A DNA stretch of 55,704 nucleotides. It comes from a virus. Below, in pieces: positions 17,127-25,482 of this stretch. Positions within the stretch are counted from its first letter, which is position 1. Every line of letters begins with the position of its first letter. The notes beneath the pieces were generated by a model that worked only from the letters and a program-made list of their open reading frames with translations, did no database searches and had not been told where the DNA came from. The stretch is from positions 1 through 55,704 of IMG/VR virus record IMGVR_UViG_3300035698_020072; one strand, 5' to 3'. The translations under genes were made by a program, and so were the position numbers.

Positions 17127-18154
17127 GGTTTTCTCCCAAAAAGATTTGTAATTTCGTAAGTGTCCATTTCTCCAAAGTCTTTCTTTCCTTCTGGAAAATC
17201 TAACATTCTTACATTGAAGTAATCTACAAGCATTTTTTCTGTTTTTATTCTTCCGTCCGTTCCTGCTTTATCCGTATCGAGTGCTATTATGACGTTGTTT
17301 ATCGGAGCCGCATACATGAGTTTAGCCTGATTAAACCCCAAGCTACTCATCATCGTCGCAACACAGTTTTTTATTCCAGATTCCCATAGGCGCATGACAT
17401 CAAGTATGCCCTCCACGATTACAACAGACCCATTCTCTCTGATATGTTCTATGGCGTTGTTATAATTAAATAAGACGTTGCTCTTTGGAAAGTTGTATGA
17501 GTCGTTCCACTTCCTGTTCGTGGCCTTATCGCAATCCCCGTTGCCGAGATGCCACTTTTTGCAGACTTCACACCTCTCTGAGACAACTCTTCCCGTGAAC
17601 CCAAGTATTTTATTTTTCTCATTATAGACGGGGAAAACTATTCTGTCGTAAAGCAATGAGTATTTATTCTCGCAGTAGCCACACTGGAAAAAGTCTATCG
17701 CCTCTTGTGTAAACCCCCTCTTAAGAAGATAATCATGTGGGATGAGCTTATCTATGACGCTCTCGTCGTATATCTTAAAGATGGGTCTTTTTTCCTTCTT
17801 TTTAACAAACTTTTTGATTATGAGGTTTTCAATATCTTCTTTCGAAAGAGATGCGTTTGGGTCTAATCCGAGAAGAACACATAGCCACTCGACCACTTCC
17901 ATAAACTTTTTGTTCTGGAGAGCACATATGAAGCCAAAAATGTCGTTACCGGCATCCTTTTCACAGTGTCTTGTCCAGCAGGTCCATGTTTTTGACTTAA
18001 GACTATATGACATACCAGACGTGTTGTCTCCGGCATGAATGGGGCATGCCATGCTAAGATATTCTGTTCCCTTTTTGCTTACCTGCACTCCAAGGACTTC
18101 GAATATCTCTTCTATTCTCTCGTTGGCGACTTCCTTTATGTATTCTACTTCCAT
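17117..18154 (-). CDS. DNA primase (DnaG type)
   Basis: 345 residues from ATG 18154 (AGAAAG upstream), preferred over an open extension that overlaps the upstream gene. The zinc domain has CPIH (Cys37, His40) and CWTRHC (Cys59, Cys64), the CHC2 pattern. The TOPRIM core is VVIVEGILDV with Glu248, then ALDTDKAG (293-298). This enzyme makes RNA primers. A second CxxC pair (CEVCKKWHLGNGDC, near 195-210) is an extra possible zinc site. It is shorter than cellular DnaG and lacks a visible DnaB-binding C-terminal domain. It is close to the helicase gene. Confidence 0.93.
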   Translation of the reverse strand: MEVEYIKEVANERIEEIFEVLGVQVSKKGTEYLSMACPIHAGDNTSGMSYSLKSKTWTCWTRHCEKDAGNDIFGFICALQNKKFMEVVEWLCVLLGLDPNASLSKEDIENLIIKKFVKKKEKRPIFKIYDESVIDKLIPHDYLLKRGFTQEAIDFFQCGYCENKYSLLYDRIVFPVYNEKNKILGFTGRVVSERCEVCKKWHLGNGDCDKATNRKWNDSYNFPKSNVLFNYNNAIEHIRENGSVVIVEGILDVMRLWESGIKNCVATMMSSLGFNQAKLMYAAPINNVIIALDTDKAGTDGRIKTEKMLVDYFNVRMLDFPEGKKDFGEMDTYEITNLFGRKPCS

Positions 18155-18165
18155 AGCATTTCTTT

Positions 18166-18669
18166 CTATACAGTGATTCCCTTTATGGGTTCTGAACCTA
18201 TTTTGATACCAATCTGTCTTCCTCTTCTGTAACCAACACCAACTATTGGATGACAAATACTACGACCCTCATGCACTGTTACAACATTACGTTGAACAAG
18301 TTTTTCTGCTGCTGCTTTGTTATAAGCCATATCATTTTCAACTAGGATATCAAGTATTCCAACATATCCATCGGCACCCGGCAAGAGCGTGACTTGAGAA
18401 GAAAGTCCAAAATCACAACAACATGAATAAATAGTGTTGTTTTTCGCAATAAGAGTATTCTTATTTCCTATTCCATCTCTTTCTTGTTTTTTGTCTTCTT
18501 CGATTGACTCATTTCTACAGAAAACATTATATATACACTCTTGGCACAATCCAATTATTCCCAAAGTTGAATCACTTTCTCTCCATAACTCATGATCTCT
18601 CACCTCGATTACACTACCTTTAAATCCACAATGATAACATTTGCCCTTAACCACGAATTTCTCTAACAT
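18166..18669 (-). CDS. Hypothetical protein with zinc-like Cys pairs
   Basis: 167 residues. The N-terminus has KCYHCGFKG and LCQECIY, two Cys pairs spaced about 30 residues apart. A CCC triplet occurs near residue 83. The C-terminal half contains VGVGYRRGRQIGIKIG, rich in Gly and basic residues. No family is recognised. It lies between primase and helicase, so an accessory replication role is plausible but unshown. Confidence 0.7.
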   Translation of the reverse strand: MLEKFVVKGKCYHCGFKGSVIEVRDHELWRESDSTLGIIGLCQECIYNVFCRNESIEEDKKQERDGIGNKNTLIAKNNTIYSCCCDFGLSSQVTLLPGADGYVGILDILVENDMAYNKAAAEKLVQRNVVTVHEGRSICHPIVGVGYRRGRQIGIKIGSEPIKGITV

Positions 18670-18678
18670 TTTGCTCTC

Positions 18679-20070
18679 CTAACTATCAAATAAAGATTCT
18701 ATCTTTCCCTCGGTCATCAGACCATATTTCAGGTCAGCCTTGATGTTAATATAAGAACCAGGAGTCCCTGCTGCAAATCTTGACTTAATCACATAGAGCT
18801 TCTTGTTCCCTTCGTTCCCGCTTTCGCTTAGTTCTTTGTTGTCCTTGTCCTTAAGAATAGAAAGGTTTGATGTTATCCACTCGATTCTGTCCGATTGGGA
18901 TGTGACGCCCTGTCTGACCTCTTTTATTCCCTCTCTGTTTAGTTGAACAAGTGCGAGTATGGGAGCATGGTATCTTTTACCGAAATTATGTAGGGTGTGC
19001 ATCATAAATCCGATTGCCTGGTGTTCGCTAAGATTGCCCCTTATGGTTCCCTGATCCATGAGTTTGAGATAGTCATATATGACCACGCACCTCTTGGTTG
19101 TCCCGTCTTCGTTGTATCCCACGACATTTCTTATGAACTTCTTTGCATATGCTATTATCTGTTCAAAAGCCCATCCGCCGACATAGCAATGGTATATGGG
19201 GGCATTACTAAGCGATTTCAGCCCAAGATTTATTTTTTCCTTGAAGTCCGGGTGCCTATACCACTCTCCGGTTTCTATCTTGTTGATGGGGACCATTGTT
19301 CTCATAGCAGCCAGTCTCATCAGTTGATATTCAGTATCTAACTCCGTATCAAGATACAAAACAGGGCATACGTTGGAAACGTTATTGGTTACGTTCATGC
19401 TTATGAAGCTCTTACCGACTCCGGCTCTTGCTCCTATTGTATTAATTCCTTCCCTGAGACCACCACCTATGGCGACATCATAATTTGGAAAGCCGGTTGG
19501 GATTCCTATCTTCCCTGCGTTTTCTATGGTGTGTTCAAGCACTACCCGAACATCACACCCAATCTTTTCTATTTTTTGGTTTGGGTTTATGATGAAGTCC
19601 GTCAGTCCACTTGTTTTGTTCTCAAGCAGGGCAAGCAGGTCTGATAGTTCTATTGACGAATCAACTGACTCTAAGTCCTTGTCGATTTGTTTAATCTCTT
19701 CTGAAACGTGTCTGAGTGCTGACCACTTCTTTATTGACTTTGCTATGATGCCAGTGTTCTCTGGGTTTATTTTTATTTCTGAAACGACCTTAAGATAGTC
19801 GTTGTCTATTATCTTTTTTTCAAAGCCATCCAACCCGAAGTCATTAGCCACGGTTATCATTGACGGAACATCAATCTTGTTCGTAGATGACGACGACAAT
19901 ATCTCGTCCATGCACTTAAACAGCATTTGGTTCACTTCGAGATAAAAGTCTGATGCAACTATCCCATACTCGTCAATGTAAACATAGGCTGCTGTGCCGT
20001 TGTTATAAAGCGCAGACAGAAGTGCCTTCTCATTCGCAAGATCGGTATGAAGTGGATTATCAAAAGACAT
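18679..20070 (-). CDS. Replicative DNA helicase (DnaB type)
   Basis: 463 residues, the usual DnaB length. An N-terminal helical domain (about 1-150) opens ANEKALLSALYNNG. The RecA-like ATPase has Walker A GARAGVGKSF (213-222). A strand LYLDTELDTEYQL follows, Walker B is VVIYDYLKLM, and ALVQLNREG and the arginine-bearing KSRFAAGTPG sit near the C-terminus. It forms a hexamer that unwinds DNA at the fork. The downstream gene order toward primase fits a helicase-primase pair. The start ATG 20070 has GGAG upstream. Confidence 0.96.
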   Translation of the reverse strand: MSFDNPLHTDLANEKALLSALYNNGTAAYVYIDEYGIVASDFYLEVNQMLFKCMDEILSSSSTNKIDVPSMITVANDFGLDGFEKKIIDNDYLKVVSEIKINPENTGIIAKSIKKWSALRHVSEEIKQIDKDLESVDSSIELSDLLALLENKTSGLTDFIINPNQKIEKIGCDVRVVLEHTIENAGKIGIPTGFPNYDVAIGGGLREGINTIGARAGVGKSFISMNVTNNVSNVCPVLYLDTELDTEYQLMRLAAMRTMVPINKIETGEWYRHPDFKEKINLGLKSLSNAPIYHCYVGGWAFEQIIAYAKKFIRNVVGYNEDGTTKRCVVIYDYLKLMDQGTIRGNLSEHQAIGFMMHTLHNFGKRYHAPILALVQLNREGIKEVRQGVTSQSDRIEWITSNLSILKDKDNKELSESGNEGNKKLYVIKSRFAAGTPGSYINIKADLKYGLMTEGKIESLFDS

Positions 20071-20078
20071 ATGTTCTC

Positions 20079-20624
20079 CTATTTTTTAGAAAGACAATCG
20101 TCACAACATGGCTTCTTTCCAAAATACTCTACGCGCGTTTTGTATTTTTTGTCACACGATGCGCACGTGTATGGATACATGGGATTAGGCTCTCTATACT
20201 TCTTGTCTGGCAGATCAATCTTCCCAGACGACTTTGGTTTTACCGCTACGAGTTTCCCCACGGTTCGATCATTACCACCAACGCCGGTTAAAAACACAGG
20301 CTCTCCGAGTCCATATGGATCTGGTTTTGTCTTCTTCTTTGGAACAGGCTCTTCTTCTACATCTTCTTCTACCTCTTCTTCAGGGTCTTCACTGGGGGCT
20401 TCGTCTTCTTCGACAACCTCGTCTTGGATTTCTTCTATCTCTCTTCTCAGCGATCTTTTCCTCTTCTGTGGTGATGCCTTGTTTACCTGTTCCAATAGCT
20501 CATTTAGTTTGTCTTTTATGTTAGGAGAATCCATTCCACCAAACATGACGTTATAGGCTTCCTCGATCATCTCCCAGTTTTCTTGATGTATGCCTTCCGT
20601 AAGTAGTTCGTAAATGCTTTGCAT
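20079..20624 (-). CDS. Acidic linker protein with C-terminal zinc finger
   Basis: 181 residues. The centre (about 60-100) is strongly acidic (repeats of EEDVEEE type) and probably disordered. The C-terminus carries YTCASCDKKYKT...CCDDCL, a CxxC-x-CxxC zinc pattern. The first 55 residues are helical. No named family is recognised. It lies between the recombination nuclease and helicase, so it might tether replication or recombination proteins, which is inference only. Confidence 0.75.
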   Translation of the reverse strand: MQSIYELLTEGIHQENWEMIEEAYNVMFGGMDSPNIKDKLNELLEQVNKASPQKRKRSLRREIEEIQDEVVEEDEAPSEDPEEEVEEDVEEEPVPKKKTKPDPYGLGEPVFLTGVGGNDRTVGKLVAVKPKSSGKIDLPDKKYREPNPMYPYTCASCDKKYKTRVEYFGKKPCCDDCLSKK

Positions 20625-20634
20625 GTCTTTCTCC

Positions 20635-21021
20635 TCAAAGGTTTGCGATTTTTCCTATTTCTTTTTTGTCATTAATGAAAATTAATGTTATGTTGTTTTT
20701 TTCGCACCACTCTTTCTTGTAATAGTCCCTATTCTGTTGCATGACAAACTTATATCTTGATCCATGGAAGAACGGACTAAACTTTTCATGTTGTTCTCCT
20801 TGAACTTCTATGGCTATCATTCTCGTTGGTATGAAAAAATCCAAAGACATCTTGCTACCCGGAATTGTCCATTCTTCAAGAACGGATTCAAGTGGAAACC
20901 TCTTAATGAGTTCCTCCCCTGCTGCGTGTTGAAACATGGACCTGCTCTGTGCTTCGGAAGAGAAGAGCCTCGTGTTTATGTTTGCCTTAACTTTTTTACC
21001 ATTCATGTCAAGCAATATCAT
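20635..21021 (-). CDS. Small PD-(D/E)XK-type endonuclease-like protein
   Basis: 128 residues. The core SLDFFIPTRMIAIEVQGEQH has Asp, then a strand ending in Glu-x-Gln, followed by a Gln-Gly-Glu-Gln-His stretch: the pattern D..(E/Q)xK is altered to E-x-Q, as in Vsr- and DUF559-like folds. The last strand NNITLIFIND fits the fold. A Holliday-junction or repair role is possible from position next to the RecA-like gene. Start ATG 21021 overlaps the end of the recombinase gene; no good ribosome site is visible, so ATG 21006 remains an alternative. Confidence 0.7.
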   Translation of the reverse strand: MILLDMNGKKVKANINTRLFSSEAQSRSMFQHAAGEELIKRFPLESVLEEWTIPGSKMSLDFFIPTRMIAIEVQGEQHEKFSPFFHGSRYKFVMQQNRDYYKKEWCEKNNITLIFINDKKEIGKIANL

Positions 21022-22036
21022 CTGGTAAACCTAAAGCTCTTATTTTTTTGAGAATTTCGTCATACATTTCTTTGTTTTCTTTTATTGTGTTCACGGCTTT
21101 TTCTATCCCCTGTCCTACTGTCTTGTCTTCGTATTTAAAATATGCACCACTTAACGACATAATACCAAAATCAATGGCACACTTTATCATGTCCCTATAT
21201 ATGTCTATTCCTTTTCCATAGATAAGCGGTACAACTATTTCCTTTACTGGACCACCAATGGCGTTGCTTTCAATTCCTATTCCAAGGCTGTGTCCTATTG
21301 GTTCTTCTTTAGTTTTTATTGGCTCTTTTTTGAGTAGCTTAAGGATGGTATCGCACTGGTGCTTAAAGTGTTTTCCTCCGGGAGATATGGTTCCTCCATA
21401 TGGACTATTAAAGTTGTCTCTAAGGTGGTTAAGTGCAACAAAGGTGTGTCCTCTTGTTCCGATTATGGGTCCATTTTTTCTGGAAAATTTTGTCATCATT
21501 TGTGGAAGCTCACCCATCTGTCTGTCGCTCATTGTTTCTGTGTTTTCTTTTTCTCCTATTAGCCCAGCAATGGAATCAAGGATTATAAAAGATCCTTTTG
21601 TGTCTTTTATTATGGCTTCTGCTATGTTTAAAAAATCAGTTCCTATAAGTATTTTGTCGGCAGTTGATTTTATTACCGTTATGTCATGATCAAGTCCGTC
21701 TATCGTTTTTACAAGTTCTTTTGATAATCTTCCTTCTGCTTTTAGAAAAAAAACATGTCCTTTAAACAGTTTTTGGAAGTTGCTTGCTATGTGAAACGCG
21801 AGGGTTGTTTTTCCACACTTCTGTTTCCCTTTGATTTCCACTAGTTGACCATGTGCCATGCCACCATTCAGGGCTATGTCAAGGGAGATGGTTGTGGGAA
21901 TAATTTCAGTTTTTTCTTTCATTATGTCAAACAGTTTTGTTGCACATCCTGCACCATATTGTTTAGTTATAGAATCTATGAAATTATCACATGCTTTGTC
22001 TGCTTGTTTTTCCGTTTCGGTTTTCTTCTTAGCCAT
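21008..22036 (-). CDS. RecA/UvsX-like recombinase
   Basis: 342 residues. Walker A is GKQKCGKTT (70-78). After it come FLKAEGRLS, the Walker B strand FIILDSIAGLIG, and LNHLRDNFNSPYGG followed by ISPGGKHFKH, which corresponds to the L2-like DNA-binding loop of RecA. This ATPase coats single-stranded DNA and catalyses strand exchange. Size and motifs fit the phage RecA group rather than the bacterial RecA of about 350 residues. It is beside a small nuclease and primase-helicase genes. The start has good spacing to the preceding Cys-rich gene. Confidence 0.93.
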   Translation of the reverse strand: MAKKKTETEKQADKACDNFIDSITKQYGAGCATKLFDIMKEKTEIIPTTISLDIALNGGMAHGQLVEIKGKQKCGKTTLAFHIASNFQKLFKGHVFFLKAEGRLSKELVKTIDGLDHDITVIKSTADKILIGTDFLNIAEAIIKDTKGSFIILDSIAGLIGEKENTETMSDRQMGELPQMMTKFSRKNGPIIGTRGHTFVALNHLRDNFNSPYGGTISPGGKHFKHQCDTILKLLKKEPIKTKEEPIGHSLGIGIESNAIGGPVKEIVVPLIYGKGIDIYRDMIKCAIDFGIMSLSGAYFKYEDKTVGQGIEKAVNTIKENKEMYDEILKKIRALGLPDDIA

Positions 22037-22037
22037 C

Positions 22038-22283
22038 CTATTTTCTCCCGGTTAGTCTTTTTCCACGCTTGTTTCTTTCTTTCACTGTTGGTTTCTTTGC
22101 GAGATGAATTGCTCCGTCTGCGTCTTTTATAGCCTTGTCGTTGTAGCCCTTGTGCCAACAGGTTTGACATACGGCCTTATACCCATGCGTATATGGTCTT
22201 GCGCAGTTCTTTCTTCCGTCAATAAACTCGGCTTCACAAAATATACAAACAGAGCCTTTTGAAATAGCTTCTTTGATACTCAT
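22038..22283 (-). CDS. Small zinc-ribbon protein
   Basis: 81 residues. A CxxC pair (SVCIFCEAEFIDG) and a second pair (AVCQTCWHKGY) suggest one zinc ribbon. The C-terminus is very basic (KERNKRGKRLTGRK), suitable for nucleic-acid binding. The gene overlaps the next upstream gene's stop by 4 nt. No family name is offered. It may be an accessory factor for the recombinase downstream. Confidence 0.75.
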   Translation of the reverse strand: MSIKEAISKGSVCIFCEAEFIDGRKNCARPYTHGYKAVCQTCWHKGYNDKAIKDADGAIHLAKKPTVKERNKRGKRLTGRK

Positions 22284-22669
22284 AACGCCTCCTCCACGAT
22301 CTTCTTGCCACAGTATTTACAAAAATCATAAATATCGACAGGTGTCTCGTCACAACAGCCTATCTGATAGATACCCCCATCAAACTTCCACACACATTTC
22401 TCTTCTTTCCATGGAGGGTCGTTCTCTTCACATCTTTTAAGCAGGTTCTCATGTTTTAACACGGGTCTCTTTAGGGCATTTTTATATGCTTTGAGATTCC
22501 ATTTTATTTCCTTCTTGGATTCGCCACACAAGCAGTCGGGGTCGTCAACGAATGCCCACGGTTTATCTTTCTTTTTATAATGAACCTCGTATATAGATAT
22601 GACCCCATCTTTTCTTACCAGCCTGTAGGTCCAGTAACCGGCTCCTTTTTTACCTCTTTGTTTACTCAT
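22280..22669 (-). CDS. Hypothetical protein with C-terminal zinc-ribbon motif
   Basis: 129 residues from ATG 22669, which has GGGAG upstream; the open frame extends much further but the added part is shadow of the upstream gene. The N-terminus is basic and aromatic (KKGAGYWTYRLVRK). Cys groups appear as DPDCLCGESK, GCCDE and a closing CKYCGKKIVE. No family is recognised. It sits in a run of small Cys-rich proteins between recombinase and methyltransferase genes. Confidence 0.7.
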   Translation of the reverse strand: MSKQRGKKGAGYWTYRLVRKDGVISIYEVHYKKKDKPWAFVDDPDCLCGESKKEIKWNLKAYKNALKRPVLKHENLLKRCEENDPPWKEEKCVWKFDGGIYQIGCCDETPVDIYDFCKYCGKKIVEEAL

Positions 22670-23039
22670 TGTTTTCTCCCGTTGTTTTTTTGTTTTGCAA
22701 ATCATATTGTCTATGCCATTCTTCATCCTGACCCTCTTTATCGAAAAATGGACATCCATAAGCTGATGCAGCATAACTGCGTGGATCATTATTATCTTTA
22801 TATCTTTCGTCAAAATAATTTTGTCTATATTCCTTCCATGTTTCGACAGGCACCACAGAATCGGCAATCTCTACTATTATATCACCATTCTTATTTTCTT
22901 CTTTTAGTTCAAACATTCTTTTTATGCAATCTAAACAATATTGTCTTCTTAGATCGTAGGTGCAAACTAATATTGTAAGTTTTTCTCTGTCACAAAAACT
23001 ACATTCGCCCATTTTTACCTTGTCGTTATCAAATATCAT
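22662..23039 (-). CDS. Hypothetical protein with Cys pairs
   Basis: 125 residues from ATG 23039, supported by GGAG 7 nt upstream; an ATG four codons earlier lacks such spacing. It has CSFCDREKL near the start and LDCIKRM after it, a possible CxxC...CxxC zinc site. The C-terminal part is acidic with YDLQNKK. No family is recognised. It overlaps both neighbours by a few bases. Confidence 0.65.
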   Translation of the reverse strand: MIFDNDKVKMGECSFCDREKLTILVCTYDLRRQYCLDCIKRMFELKEENKNGDIIVEIADSVVPVETWKEYRQNYFDERYKDNNDPRSYAASAYGCPFFDKEGQDEEWHRQYDLQNKKTTGENNE

Positions 23040-23385
23040 TTTTTTCTCCATCTGTAGTATGCTTTAGTGTTGGTGGAAGTTCACATCCAGTCATGGAAAG
23101 TCCAGTTATAGAATAGTCTCGTGGATCGTCCCAATTTTCCGCTGGGTGTCCCGTAACATATACATTTGCCAAAAGAGGGAAAGCTTCTGCATCTCCCATG
23201 TCCGTGTGATGTCCCGGCTCATATCCACTTGTTTTGTGCGACAGTTCCTGAATTATTCCCCTTAACCCCTTGTTTTCTTTCAGGATGGCGTCATACTTAG
23301 CGAAATCCCTTCGAGCCTCAACGATGGTAAGAACTACAAAAATCATTGCCAATATGTTTAGGGTTATTATCACGTAGCTGATCAT
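23029..23385 (-). CDS. Small membrane-anchored protein
   Basis: 118 residues. One N-terminal membrane segment (about residues 3-22, VIITLNILAMIFVVLTIV) is followed by a short charged helix (EARRDFAKYDAILKEN) and a soluble C-terminal part. The membrane helix has no lipobox or cleavage site, so a single-pass anchor is expected. The soluble part has TGHPAENWDDP. Function unknown. The start has GGAG upstream. Confidence 0.7.
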   Translation of the reverse strand: MISYVIITLNILAMIFVVLTIVEARRDFAKYDAILKENKGLRGIIQELSHKTSGYEPGHHTDMGDAEAFPLLANVYVTGHPAENWDDPRDYSITGLSMTGCELPPTLKHTTDGEKNDI

Positions 23386-23396
23386 TTTTTATTCTC

Positions 23397-23597
23397 CTAT
23401 GCAACAATAGCGTTTGGGCATGCACACCTAACAATTATTTCTACGGCCATCTCGATATCAAGATTGTCAATTTCTTTGCCGTCAACGTTAAGATAAAGAG
23501 TGTCACTATCTGTTTCAGACCAAGCTCTATCAACGTATACTACTATTTCCTTCGGACTACTTTTTAGTGCCCTTTCTAATTCGTCATATTTACTCAT
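23397..23597 (-). CDS. Small hypothetical protein
   Basis: 66 residues with an AAGGGAG ribosome site before ATG 23597. A helical N-terminus (YDELERALKSSPKE) leads to beta-rich residues (EIVVYVD, TLYLNVDGKE), then a helix and a CACPNAIV tail. No family or motif is recognised. It is in the same transcription direction and spacing as neighbours. Confidence 0.6.
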   Translation of the reverse strand: MSKYDELERALKSSPKEIVVYVDRAWSETDSDTLYLNVDGKEIDNLDIEMAVEIIVRCACPNAIVA

Positions 23598-23627
23598 CTT
23601 ATTCTCCCTTACAGAACCGCAGGTTCT

Positions 23628-23807
23628 TTAATACTTAACCCTTATTGGTCTTATGGGCATAAGGTTTTCTATTTCGTCTGGAGTAACCTGCTCTGCGATT
23701 TCATCTATGGTCTGCTTGGCTGTCCTGACGACACTGATTCTGTTTTGTAGTCTCTGTGCTATGTTTTCGTTCCATAATTTCCACCGCTTCTTAACCAAGA
23801 ATGTCAA
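23628..23807 (-). pseudogene. Open-frame continuation of the 24111 gene, out of frame
   Basis: A 59-codon open frame without a plausible ATG start or ribosome site. Its translation, TFLVKKRWKLWNENIAQRLQ then NRISVVRTAKQ and ending RPIRVKY, has protein-like composition. It follows directly from the stop region of the gene at 23791-24111: a +1 shift at the six-base A run 23806-23811 joins the two into one protein of about 160 residues. The cause could be an indel, a sequencing error in the homopolymer, or a programmed frameshift. Confidence 0.55.
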
Positions 23808-24111
23808 AAAAGGCGTAGTCGGTCTTATCCATCTTGCTGTAGAACAATACCTGAATGACGAAGTGCGGGGGATATGTCTTCATGAGCTTCCTCACGCACT
23901 CACAATCTACACCATATTGGGTTTTGTATTTACGAGGACAGTCTGCACTCTCTCGCCAAAAGTATTCCGGGAGTATGATTCCCTCTCCCATCGCCCTTCT
24001 CACTGACAGTATCTCCGCACCAAACGCCTGATAGTTTCTGTGCTTAAAGTCTGGTGTAGTTAACGAACTGTAGTTCTCGGGCTTAATGTTGTCTGCGCGT
24101 TTCTTTGCCAT
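23791..24111 (-). CDS. Hypothetical protein, possibly broken by a frameshift
   Basis: 106 residues before a stop, beginning MAKKRADNIKPENYSS. The middle has LPEYFWRESADCPRKYKTQY, and the end is YSKMDKTDYAFFDILG. The adjacent open frame at 23628-23807 continues with conserved-looking sequence, so the true product may be longer. No family is recognised. The AGG site precedes ATG 24111 at a reasonable distance. Confidence 0.65.
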   Translation of the reverse strand: MAKKRADNIKPENYSSLTTPDFKHRNYQAFGAEILSVRRAMGEGIILPEYFWRESADCPRKYKTQYGVDCECVRKLMKTYPPHFVIQVLFYSKMDKTDYAFFDILG

Positions 24112-24130
24112 AACCTTTTCCTTTCTAAAG

Positions 24131-24400
24131 CTAAAATTCTTTTCTACAATAAATACATTTTTCTACCACGTACTTATTAGTGCTAATTCCTTTGAATCTT
24201 GTTTCTTTTGTTGAGTGATTTATTTCAAACTCAGCGCTTGTGTAATAGACATCTTCTTCTCTTGTTTCGTGTATGCCAAGACTACATCTTATAGACTGTA
24301 TTATGCCAAGGTGTTCTGACGGAAACGCATCAGGGTCTATGAATTCCAACGACGTTCCCTTAAACATTCCTGGACAATTTTCAGGAGTTGGCATTATCAC
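24131..24400 (-). CDS. Small zinc-like protein, GTG start
   Basis: 89 residues. The start is GTG 24400 because AAAGGAG lies 7 nt upstream; ATG 24394 lacks that spacing. The gene overlaps the end of the methyltransferase gene. A single CxxC pair at the C-terminus (EKCIYCRKEF) and scattered Cys are seen. The body is mixed alpha/beta without a known motif. Confidence 0.65.
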   Translation of the reverse strand: MIMPTPENCPGMFKGTSLEFIDPDAFPSEHLGIIQSIRCSLGIHETREEDVYYTSAEFEINHSTKETRFKGISTNKYVVEKCIYCRKEF

Positions 24401-24965
24401 TTATTATCTCCTTTAGACTGTCTCTGATGTCCTTACCGTCTATCTCATCTCCTATGGAGTCCCACCCGTCTGCCTTTTCCGTAGCAAACATCTCGATGCG
24501 TGGAACATCACCAAAGAGCCTAACTATTCTTTCTCGTGCTTCGTCTGGTTTTCTCGAATGTCCCCTTAATGGCTCTAGAAGTGCTGAGGACACCTTGTTA
24601 CACACTGGAGTCATTCTCCCTCTAACTCCAAGAAGACACACCTCTGAATTTGATGCCGTATAAAACCCCGGACCAAAAAACAATCCCTCGCCGCTTTTGT
24701 TTAGCTTTGTCCAAGAGAAGCCAAGGGTCTTATATTCAATTCCCCATTCATCAAACAACAATATCTGCTGCTTGAGCTTTGGAAAGGTAGTCCACATAAA
24801 CAGGGCACAGTTGTCTGCCGCTATCTCTGAGATGGACAGGGCGGCTATGTCCTTCATGGTCATGCACTCATAGTGCCCCATTGCACCACCACCGAACTTG
24901 GTTTTCTTGTTGGTCCTCTTGTTGTATTTCCAAGGGGGGTCCATGTAGATTATATTGTATTTCAT
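24381..24965 (-). CDS. MT-A70-like N6-adenine DNA methyltransferase
   Basis: 194 residues. The catalytic motif IV is DPPW at residues 9-12 (MKYNIIYMDPPWKYN), the MT-A70 form. Later motifs include ALFMWTTFPKLKQ and the substrate-binding RGHSRKPDEA, typical of phage MT-A70 enzymes. The enzyme transfers a methyl group from SAM to adenine N6 in DNA, commonly protecting phage DNA from host restriction. No specificity domain is visible. It sits among small Cys-rich genes and a second methyltransferase lies at 31637-32197. Confidence 0.95.
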   Translation of the reverse strand: MKYNIIYMDPPWKYNKRTNKKTKFGGGAMGHYECMTMKDIAALSISEIAADNCALFMWTTFPKLKQQILLFDEWGIEYKTLGFSWTKLNKSGEGLFFGPGFYTASNSEVCLLGVRGRMTPVCNKVSSALLEPLRGHSRKPDEARERIVRLFGDVPRIEMFATEKADGWDSIGDEIDGKDIRDSLKEIISDNANS

Positions 24966-24974
24966 GCTGTTTCC

Positions 24975-25445
24975 TTAGACGTTCATTATCAATCCATACC
25001 CGGACTTCTCAACGGTAATGTTGTCAAGCCTTATTCTGTTCTGGCTCCATGATGTCCTGATGACCCTACCTGTTTCCCTACACAAGTAACCCGTCTTCCA
25101 AAACTTCTCTTCGGGACCGGTGCGATTAAGAAATCTTTCCACACCCATCATGTAATAATAACCATCTTGTTTCTCGGGCATTTGCACTTCGTAAACATGA
25201 CGTGGCTGTTTGCCATCTGGATATTTAAATATACCCAAGCTGCATTGCACTATCTTCAAATCAGAGGTGCTTATGACCTTAGATAATCTCAGCCAACTAT
25301 GTTCAAGCCCCTCGTATGTATCTTCGTAGAGGATGTCTTCGTTTGACAACATGACCGTCCAGCCAATATCGGGTATCAGCCCGGCCACTTTCTTTGTCAG
25401 GAGTTGAACATCTCCATATTCTTTGAAGCCATCAACAAATGCCAT
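24975..25445 (-). CDS. Hypothetical protein
   Basis: 156 residues, rich in Tyr and basic residues toward the end (YLCRETGRVIRTSWSQNRI). The middle has beta-rich GIFKYPDGKQPRHVYEVQM and GYYYMMGVERF. No signal peptide, membrane segment or known motif is seen. It is followed by the DNA methyltransferase gene by about 9 nt. A role in DNA modification is only positional. Confidence 0.65.
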   Translation of the reverse strand: MAFVDGFKEYGDVQLLTKKVAGLIPDIGWTVMLSNEDILYEDTYEGLEHSWLRLSKVISTSDLKIVQCSLGIFKYPDGKQPRHVYEVQMPEKQDGYYYMMGVERFLNRTGPEEKFWKTGYLCRETGRVIRTSWSQNRIRLDNITVEKSGYGLIMNV

Positions 25446-25482
25446 TATTTAATTTCCTTAATAGATGAATACTGTTGGTCTA

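Noticed and set aside
18155-18256. N-terminal extension of the primase by 34 residues
   Set aside because: It overlaps the upstream gene, has no ribosome site, and its composition is unlike the primase core.
20047-20556. A plus-strand Ser-rich frame of 169 codons
   Set aside because: It is the reverse of the acidic Glu-rich gene at 20079-20624, which explains the Ser-rich composition.
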